This document shows positions 7,531 to 12,273 of a stretch of 12,273 bases of DNA, piece after piece. A program made the translations under genes and the position numbers. Origin of the DNA: Acetobacteraceae bacterium (GTDB taxonomy: Bacteria > Pseudomonadota > Alphaproteobacteria > Acetobacterales > Acetobacteraceae); the NCBI GenBank assembly GCA_019237355.1, contig JAFAHH010001092.1, positions 1 through 12,273 of the forward strand, in the 5' to 3' direction. Numbering within the stretch: position 1 is the first letter of the stretch; each line of letters begins with the position of its first letter. Under the pieces are notes generated by a model, which had not been told where the DNA came from, ran no database searches, and saw only the letters and a list, made by a program, of their open reading frames with translations.

Positions 7531-9309
7531 TCAAAACTGCTTGGTCACGCCCAGCAACACCACGTTTTGCGTGAACCCTTGGCCTACTGCATTGGACGAC
7601 TGGTCAATGAACCAATAGCTGGCATTGCCGAACAATGTAGGGCTGAATGCGTACGAGTAGTATAGATTTGCACCGAAAAAGCGGTTTGTTCCCGTGCTGG
7701 AAAACCCAGAGAAAGCTGCTCCTGTTCCCCCTCCGTAGGTCAGCGTGAGGACCGCGGCGGCAACCGGGGAAAGCGAATGAGTCCAGCTCGCCTGACCGGA
7801 CACACCATGTCCCGAGCTACCGGAAGCAAAGGAAGCAAATGAGGTCGAGGAAACGAGATTCCGCTGCTCTTGAAGCACGAGGAGGGTAAAAGTGTCCCTG
7901 TCGTATGCCGTCGAGGCACCCAGAGTAAGGCGGCGAATCTGGTAGAGATTGTTGTTGCCGCCGATCCCGAGCGCAGCGTTGCCGATGATTTGCGGCGCCC
8001 CCGTAAACTGATTGATAGTGCCACCAGATGTCGTCACGGTCGAAGTATCGACCTGCCCGGTTATTTCCTGCAGGTTCGTCCCTAGGCCCGTTGCATACGA
8101 GCCAAACACCGAAGTCCGCGCAGTAACTTGGTAGTACGCGTTCATCAGAAATGAGTTGAAACCGAACTGATGCCCGTACCCCAGCCGGATCAGGCTGTTG
8201 GGATTCGGCGTCAGCGTGGTTCCAACCTGCCATACAGCATCGTTGATCCGGGTCGGCGGAATTCCCGAATAGTGGATGTCCTCCCAGCCGATCTGTCCAA
8301 ATAATGCGACTTGATGGGTCAACGCATAACTAAGCTGATTGATTGCGAAATTTTCGTAACCGCCACTCGCAATCCCGTTGCCTGAATATTGGTTGGCATC
8401 GAGCACCACGACATCTTGGATGCGGCCCAGATTCTCCCCCGTCGCAAACTGCAGGTATTCGGAGTTGGTGGTCAATGTCCCATTCGAACTTGCGACCGAA
8501 GGAGCAACGGGAAAGAGCGGCCGGCTCGCGCCGTTGTAAGTATTCGATTGGGTGATTGTGTAGCCGACCAGGAGTGTGCCGTCGCCGCCGAACCGATGAA
8601 CAAAATAGGGCGAGGCGCTGAACTGGAAATACTGAGTTAGGTTCTGACGGGGAGTGCTTCCGAAGCCATTCGCGCCTGGGCTGCCGTTTGACACCGTCAA
8701 ATTTGCGGGCACCGCAGAGACGCCGCCAAGCCCCCCGAAGCCGAAACCGCCATAAGTTGGGCCGACGCCGGCGAACGATCGCAAATCGAAGTACAGCGCA
8801 TCCTCGACCACGGTCGCATGGGCGCTTCCATTAAGGAAATTACTGACGAAATTCTGGTTACTATGGGATGCATAGAGGGCGAGAGTTGGCGTATAGAATA
8901 AGTTTCCAGTTATATGCGGACTATCCGCTTGCACCGAAAAATTGGGCGAAATCAAAGTTATGGCATCCGCCTCTCTCGGCGACTGGAGCTGAAAGACGTT
9001 ATCCGTAAACTCCTCTGAAACGTTAATCCCAGCTTGAACGGTGAAGCGAGGCCGGACCGCGGTTGAGGGTTGTTGGTTCTGCACGACCAAGCTACCAGCC
9101 TGTCCTGCTGTTGGGGTTGCGGGCGGAGCCGTAGGGGTTGGAACGGCTTGCGGGCTGACCGCGGTGGTGCCAGGTGCGGTTGGAACGGGTTGCGGGCTGA
9201 CCGCGGTGGTGCCAGGTGCGGTTGGAACGGGTTCCGGGCTGACCTGGGCGTAGCCCGTTATTGGAACTGCAACCCAAAGGACAATAAGACCATTACGCTT
9301 GAGCCGCAT
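7531..9309 (-). CDS. Outer-membrane beta-barrel protein, PEP-CTERM system-associated (TIGR03016 type)
   Basis: A predicted outer-membrane beta-barrel of 592 residues, possibly an export pore or anchor for the polysaccharide. The start ATG at 9309 was chosen because it opens a clean signal peptide: MRLKRNG, a hydrophobic core LIVLWVAVPI, then TGYAQ with cleavage expected after Ala21. Longer in-frame starts (9429, 9387, 9330) would bury this signal in a basic Arg/Pro tail. Mature residues 22 to about 70 are a Pro/Thr/Ala-rich linker with 14-residue repeats. After that come alternating amphipathic strands rich in Tyr, Gln, Asn, Ser and Gly, for example YFQFSASPYFVHRFG and LFGQIGWEDIHYSG, with a terminal Phe (GVTKQF), the usual mark for Bam-dependent insertion. 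A Gly-rich stretch (GGFGFGGLGG) probably forms an external loop. Its position between autokinase and ATPase is the usual one for TIGR03016 proteins. The precise function is unproven. Confidence 0.88.
   Translation of the reverse strand: MRLKRNGLIVLWVAVPITGYAQVSPEPVPTAPGTTAVSPQPVPTAPGTTAVSPQAVPTPTAPPATPTAGQAGSLVVQNQQPSTAVRPRFTVQAGINVSEEFTDNVFQLQSPREADAITLISPNFSVQADSPHITGNLFYTPTLALYASHSNQNFVSNFLNGSAHATVVEDALYFDLRSFAGVGPTYGGFGFGGLGGVSAVPANLTVSNGSPGANGFGSTPRQNLTQYFQFSASPYFVHRFGGDGTLLVGYTITQSNTYNGASRPLFPVAPSVASSNGTLTTNSEYLQFATGENLGRIQDVVVLDANQYSGNGIASGGYENFAINQLSYALTHQVALFGQIGWEDIHYSGIPPTRINDAVWQVGTTLTPNPNSLIRLGYGHQFGFNSFLMNAYYQVTARTSVFGSYATGLGTNLQEITGQVDTSTVTTSGGTINQFTGAPQIIGNAALGIGGNNNLYQIRRLTLGASTAYDRDTFTLLVLQEQRNLVSSTSFASFASGSSGHGVSGQASWTHSLSPVAAAVLTLTYGGGTGAAFSGFSSTGTNRFFGANLYYSYAFSPTLFGNASYWFIDQSSNAVGQGFTQNVVLLGVTKQF
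9137..9244 (-). repeat. 42-bp tandem repeat, about 2.6 copies, inside the beta-barrel gene
   Basis: Units lie at 9137-9178 and 9179-9220, with a 24-bp partial copy at 9221-9244. The two full units differ at a single base (cggct versus cgggt near the start), and the partial copy also shows one change. The unit is a multiple of three, so it encodes a 14-residue repeat (SPQPVPTAPGTTAV) directly after the signal peptide. The near identity suggests recent duplication, and copy number could change without breaking the frame. Confidence 0.92.
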
Positions 9310-9351
9310 CGCGCCTGCGCCGCCGCACATCCCTCGCTTGAGAAGAACGCC

Positions 9352-9387
9352 ATGCCGGCGCCTGATCCCCGGCCGCGGGCGCGGCAT
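9352..9387 (-). other. GC-rich imperfect inverted repeat between autokinase and beta-barrel genes
   Basis: ATGCCG-G-CGCC (9352-9362) pairs with GGCGCGGCAT (9378-9387): ten base pairs with one bulged G around a 15-nt loop. It sits in the 82-nt gap in front of the beta-barrel start, the longest non-coding gap between the first five genes. In transcription order it is followed by a pyrimidine stretch (TTCTTCTC) rather than a real U-tract, so a strong intrinsic terminator is unlikely; a weak attenuator, an mRNA-stability element or chance in GC-rich DNA are all possible. If the beta-barrel gene really started upstream at 9429, this would be coding sequence. Confidence 0.35.
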
Positions 9388-9391
9388 CAAC

Positions 9392-10279
9392 TTAGGACGC
9401 GTAGTAATATTTTGAGCCGTACGCCCCAAAACTATGCTTTGTGCTGAGCTGAATCTTGTTGAGCAGCAAAGTGAGGTTCGGGCATGCCTGGATCAGGTCT
9501 AGCGCGGCCTCCACCTCTTGGCGCTGCGTCCGCTCAGCTTCGACGATCAATACGATTTGCCCCACGATAGGTGCGAGTAGGCTCGGCTCGCTGCTCGACA
9601 GACAGGGTGGGGCATCTATGATCACCAGGCGGTCAGCATTAGCCTGGCCCAAATCCCTGATCACCCGTGCCATTTGGCGGGTCGCAAAGAGTTCGCCCCT
9701 ACGCTCAGGGTCAGTGCCCACAGGCAAGATTGATAGCTTGGGCAAGGCCGTTCTTATTAGCAGCGAGTCTGCAGTGAGACTAGGGTCGGAAACGAGATTC
9801 AGCAACCCGGCTGCCTCGGCCAACCCGAGCTTTCGGCCGATCGCATCGGCCTTCGAGTCTATATCCACGAGCAGCACCTCGCGATCGCGCTGCCGCGCGA
9901 TGCTGGCCGCAATGTTTAGTGACGCGAAGCTCTTGCCTTCGCCAGGACGGGCGCTCGTAAGCATTACTAGGTTAGAGTTGCTCTCAAATGCGGTCTCTGG
10001 AGCGAATGCCGATCGCAAGATCTGGTTCTGCACGATGCGGAACTCCTCGGCTACACGGCTACGCTCCCGCGTCCAATCGATCATGCCGGCGCTCTGCAGC
10101 GCCTGATCATCGATCACGGGGTGCCTGCGCCCGGCAGGAGCCAAGCCCTGCGGCGACGGGCACGGCTGAATCGGCCCAGGCTCAGCAGGGTTCATGGCTG
10201 GCTGCAAGAGATGTGCGGTCCCGTGGTTCAAGTTACCGCTTTGCCGAAGACGCTCGGCTGCGCGCTCAATCAGGTGCAT
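9392..10279 (-). CDS. XrtA-associated tyrosine autokinase (BY-kinase / CpsD type)
   Basis: A 295-residue cytoplasmic P-loop kinase that controls polymer length by autophosphorylation and by pairing with the separate chain-length protein encoded just upstream. Residues 1 to about 65 are a Pro-rich, poorly conserved tail. ERSRVAEEFRIVQNQIL (72-88) resembles the helix that drives ring assembly. Walker A is SARPGEGKS (109-117). The Walker A' segment LLVDIDSKAD (136-145) keeps both aspartates (139, 141) but lacks the common D-x-D-L-R-x-P wording. Walker B is LVIIDAPP (218-225). The C-terminus ends in a short tyrosine cluster (Tyr287, 291, 292, 293), the expected phosphorylation site. The ATG at 10279 is 15 nt after the upstream stop and has GGTGAAG at good spacing. 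No membrane segment is visible, as expected for the split kinase type. Confidence 0.95.
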   Translation of the reverse strand: MHLIERAAERLRQSGNLNHGTAHLLQPAMNPAEPGPIQPCPSPQGLAPAGRRHPVIDDQALQSAGMIDWTRERSRVAEEFRIVQNQILRSAFAPETAFESNSNLVMLTSARPGEGKSFASLNIAASIARQRDREVLLVDIDSKADAIGRKLGLAEAAGLLNLVSDPSLTADSLLIRTALPKLSILPVGTDPERRGELFATRQMARVIRDLGQANADRLVIIDAPPCLSSSEPSLLAPIVGQIVLIVEAERTQRQEVEAALDLIQACPNLTLLLNKIQLSTKHSFGAYGSKYYYAS

Positions 10280-10294
10280 GCTTCACCGGCCACG

Positions 10295-11821
10295 CTAGAT
10301 GATTTTCGACAGCCCAAGAACTCGCGAAACGAGTCCCCCGTAAATGACGCCTAATAGAAGGATAGCCACGCAGAAGCCGAGCGCTGCGACAACATTTCGC
10401 CTCGGCGTGGGCGGCCGCATGATACTGATTCCGCCGATCACGGTAGGCCCAATGCTGCGTAATTGGTCAAGCGTGCGGAAAGACTGGTCGAACTGCCCCA
10501 GGAGAAGGGCGAAAGCGGCACCTGCGCCCAACCCGGCCAAGAGGACGCCAGAAAGAAGCATCACCCGCTTCGGGGCAACCGGAATTCGGGGCACTTGAGG
10601 AGGATCAATGATTTGCAGCTTCACTTTATCGGCTTGGGTGTCGGCGGCCTGGGCGATCTTCGCCGCCTCACGGCGCTGCAGCAATTCCTCATAGTTCCGC
10701 CGAAGCACGTTATAATCGCGGTTAAGTGCTTGGAATTGCGCCTGCAGCTCGGGCTCAGCATGGGCCAGCCGGTCTAGCGCCTCCACCTCCTTGCTGCCCT
10801 CCGTCAACTGCCGCTGTAGCGAGGATATTTGCGCCTCGGTATCAACAAGCCGAATCTTAAGCTGTTCATAGACCGGATTCGGCACCGAGCGATTTCGCGT
10901 GCCAACCGAGGACTCCAGGGCATTGGGGTCAGTTATTCCCCAATTAGGATTGGCCCGCAGCGTGGCGATGATTTTCTTCTGCGCAACCACGTCAGGGTGC
11001 GATTCGGTATAACGCAGCCGCAACTCAGCGAGCTGTTGTTCCGCTGCGACCAGGCGGGCATTGACCGAGGCCGAAGGCGTCTCGGCGACCATCATCGGCG
11101 GGGTGGCGCCAAGTTCCTTATTGAGCTCATTGCGGCGAGCGAGGGCATCGGCAAGCTGGCCCTGCAGCGACTTCAGGGTGACACGGAGCTGCGCCAGATA
11201 GGACAGCCCGCCATTCTCAGAAGGCAACACGTCCATGTATTTCGACTGGTAGTCCGCCCGTCGCCGCTCTGCCGCACGCAATTGCAACTCATACGAGGCG
11301 ATTTGGTGCTCGAGAAACCGGCGGGCATTCTCCATATCCGCCCGGTTCGAGCCGGTGGCCCGCTCCATGAACAGAGTCAAAAGCGTCTGGACGACGTTGT
11401 AGGCCAGCCGCGGATCGGTATTTCGGTACGAGATCGTAAACAAGGTCCGTGTCTGCGGCACGACTTTGATGGCATTGGCCAGGTTCTGGACCAGGCGCTC
11501 GCGATCGTCGGCGCCGGCCAGTGACAAATCGAGGTCGGTTTTGGCGATGAGTTGCTCGAGATTCGGCCGGCTGAGCAATGTACGCTGCAGGATATCGAGT
11601 TGCCCAGAGGGCGAGGTATCGGCCGCGATACCCCGTAGCAGCGGTGTCAGGACGGCATCCGTATCGACAAAGACCCGAGCGCTAGCCTCAAATTGATTGG
11701 GTATTTCGTAAACCGCGAACCAGCCGGCACCGCATACAAGCCATGCGACCCCGACAGCCGCCCACCGCCAGCGCCAGGCGGTTTTTACGTACTTATGCAA
11801 TAGGACGTGAACCGTTTCCAT
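10295..11821 (-). CDS. Polysaccharide chain-length determinant (Wzz/GNVR type, XrtA-associated)
   Basis: A 508-residue inner-membrane co-polymerase that sets chain length and bridges polymerisation to export. The Wzz domain begins after a basic N-terminus with a membrane helix at about 20-38. The periplasmic part carries FEASARVFVDTDAVLTPLL (44-62), then coiled-coil-prone helices at about 163-240 and 320-395, the conserved YTESHPDVV (271-279) and a GNVR-like segment NRDYNVLRRNYEELLQRRE (367-385). A second helix at about 419-441 is preceded by the proline-rich IIDPPQVPRIPVAPKR (404-419). A third hydrophobic segment at about 476-497 closes the protein, as is usual in the exosortase-linked branch. 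There is no fused kinase domain; the kinase is the next gene. The ATG at 11821 lies 10 nt after the upstream stop, with only a weak GGGCAG ribosome site. Confidence 0.95.
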   Translation of the reverse strand: METVHVLLHKYVKTAWRWRWAAVGVAWLVCGAGWFAVYEIPNQFEASARVFVDTDAVLTPLLRGIAADTSPSGQLDILQRTLLSRPNLEQLIAKTDLDLSLAGADDRERLVQNLANAIKVVPQTRTLFTISYRNTDPRLAYNVVQTLLTLFMERATGSNRADMENARRFLEHQIASYELQLRAAERRRADYQSKYMDVLPSENGGLSYLAQLRVTLKSLQGQLADALARRNELNKELGATPPMMVAETPSASVNARLVAAEQQLAELRLRYTESHPDVVAQKKIIATLRANPNWGITDPNALESSVGTRNRSVPNPVYEQLKIRLVDTEAQISSLQRQLTEGSKEVEALDRLAHAEPELQAQFQALNRDYNVLRRNYEELLQRREAAKIAQAADTQADKVKLQIIDPPQVPRIPVAPKRVMLLSGVLLAGLGAGAAFALLLGQFDQSFRTLDQLRSIGPTVIGGISIMRPPTPRRNVVAALGFCVAILLLGVIYGGLVSRVLGLSKII

Positions 11822-11831
11822 CGACTGCCCG

Positions 11832-12273
11832 TCAGAACCAGGTTTGCGGAATAATCAGGACATCGCCTGGCAACATCTCCACATTTTGGCTGATATCGCC
11901 ATCTCTGATCAGGTCATTCAGCCGGACATTGAGGCGCTTTCGGGTTGCCCCAGAACTGCGCACGATAACGGCGCTATTGCCGGCAGCGTATCTTGTCAGG
12001 CCCTTGGTCGCGATCATCACGTCAAGCACGGTCATGTGCTCCCGGTAGGGGATGGCCGCGGGCTCGGCGGCCTCGCCGATGACCCGCACTTGCCGATCGA
12101 AAGGTCCTACAAATCCGCGCACGATGACGGTGACGTTTGGATCACGTATGTATTCCTTGAGCCTTTGCTCGAGCTCCCTGCTAAGCGCCGGCGGTGTCTT
12201 ACCGGCAGCGGTGACATCCTGCACCAGCGGCATTGAAATCCTGCCATCTGGCCGAACCGGCACTTCGGTGGAT
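11832..12273 (-). CDS. Polysaccharide export protein (Wza-like, XrtA-associated), 5' end cut by window edge
   Basis: Only the last 146 or so codons are in the window; the frame is open through the edge, so the GTG at 12263 is an internal valine, not the start. The visible part begins in the Poly_export domain: VPVRPDGRISMPLV, AAGKTPPALSRELEQRL and the DPNVTVIV strand. It is followed by a SLBB-type domain with QVRVIGEAAEPAAIPYRE and LDVMIATKGLTRYAAGN. The end, EMLPGDVLIIPQTWF, is the closing signature of the exosortase-linked branch (TIGR03027 type). The family is an outer-membrane lipoprotein channel; the expected lipoprotein signal and cysteine would lie outside the window. As the first visible gene in transcription order it may be near the operon's start, but no promoter can be seen. 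Confidence 0.94.
   Translation of the reverse strand, partial: STEVPVRPDGRISMPLVQDVTAAGKTPPALSRELEQRLKEYIRDPNVTVIVRGFVGPFDRQVRVIGEAAEPAAIPYREHMTVLDVMIATKGLTRYAAGNSAVIVRSSGATRKRLNVRLNDLIRDGDISQNVEMLPGDVLIIPQTWF

Noticed and set aside
9456..10106. Plus-strand open frame (216 codons) opposite the tyrosine autokinase
   Set aside because: Ser/Arg-rich shadow of the real gene, with no recognisable motif and no credible operon context.
10829..11524. Long open frame on the plus strand (231 codons) opposite the chain-length gene
   Set aside because: It lies wholly antisense to a strongly supported gene, has Arg/Gly/His-rich composition typical of a mirrored high-GC frame, and shows no domain.
1..12273. 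CRISPR arrays, insertion sequences, tRNA or rRNA genes
   Set aside because: No regularly spaced repeats, no transposase-like frame, no terminal inverted repeats and no RNA-gene signatures were seen.

Overview
The window reads as one long operon, entirely on the minus strand, for making and exporting an extracellular polysaccharide tied to an exosortase A (XrtA/EpsH) protein-sorting system. The gene set is the one known from Gram-negative Pseudomonadota that carry PEP-CTERM/exosortase A. About 57% GC by eye, an outer-membrane beta-barrel gene and a Wza-type export gene fit a Gram-negative host. The style of the exosortase C-terminal domain and of the last two genes suggests Alphaproteobacteria (perhaps Rhodospirillales or Acetobacteraceae), but this is a weak inference and no rRNA or tRNA supports it.

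Order in the direction of transcription (high to low coordinates): 3' part of a Wza-like polysaccharide export protein (12273-11832); a Wzz-type chain-length determinant (11821-10295); a BY-kinase-type tyrosine autokinase (10279-9392); an 82-nt gap holding a GC-rich hairpin; an outer-membrane beta-barrel protein of TIGR03016 type with a 42-bp tandem repeat just after its signal peptide (9309-7531); an ExeA-like ATPase of TIGR03015 type (7521-6544); a NodB-fold polysaccharide deacetylase with DUF3473 (6547-5624); a FemAB-like protein (5605-4562); a TIGR03087-type glycosyltransferase (4565-3309); exosortase A with an EpsI-like C-terminal domain (3312-1777); a GT4-type glycosyltransferase (1805-651); and the 5' part of a BioF2/CelD-like GNAT protein (522-1), cut by the window start.

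The products fit one pathway. Two glycosyltransferases build the repeat unit. The deacetylase, the FemAB-like protein and the GNAT protein probably modify it or attach groups. The chain-length protein and autokinase control polymerisation. The Wza-like protein and perhaps the beta-barrel carry the chain through the outer membrane. XrtA cleaves PEP-CTERM proteins and probably joins them to a cell-surface acceptor. Spacing is tight throughout, with ATGA stop/start overlaps at three junctions, which suggests translational coupling. No PEP-CTERM substrate gene is visible, nor the sensor kinase and regulator (PrsK/PrsR) often found with such clusters, so these would lie elsewhere.

I do not see a new biological system here: the layout is a known one. 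The details most worth a second look are the window-edge GNAT gene, which starts at GTG and has no stop in the window; the tandem repeat in the outer-membrane protein; the hairpin in front of that gene; the unusual Walker A' segment of the kinase; and the pairing of FemAB-like and BioF2-like proteins in one operon.
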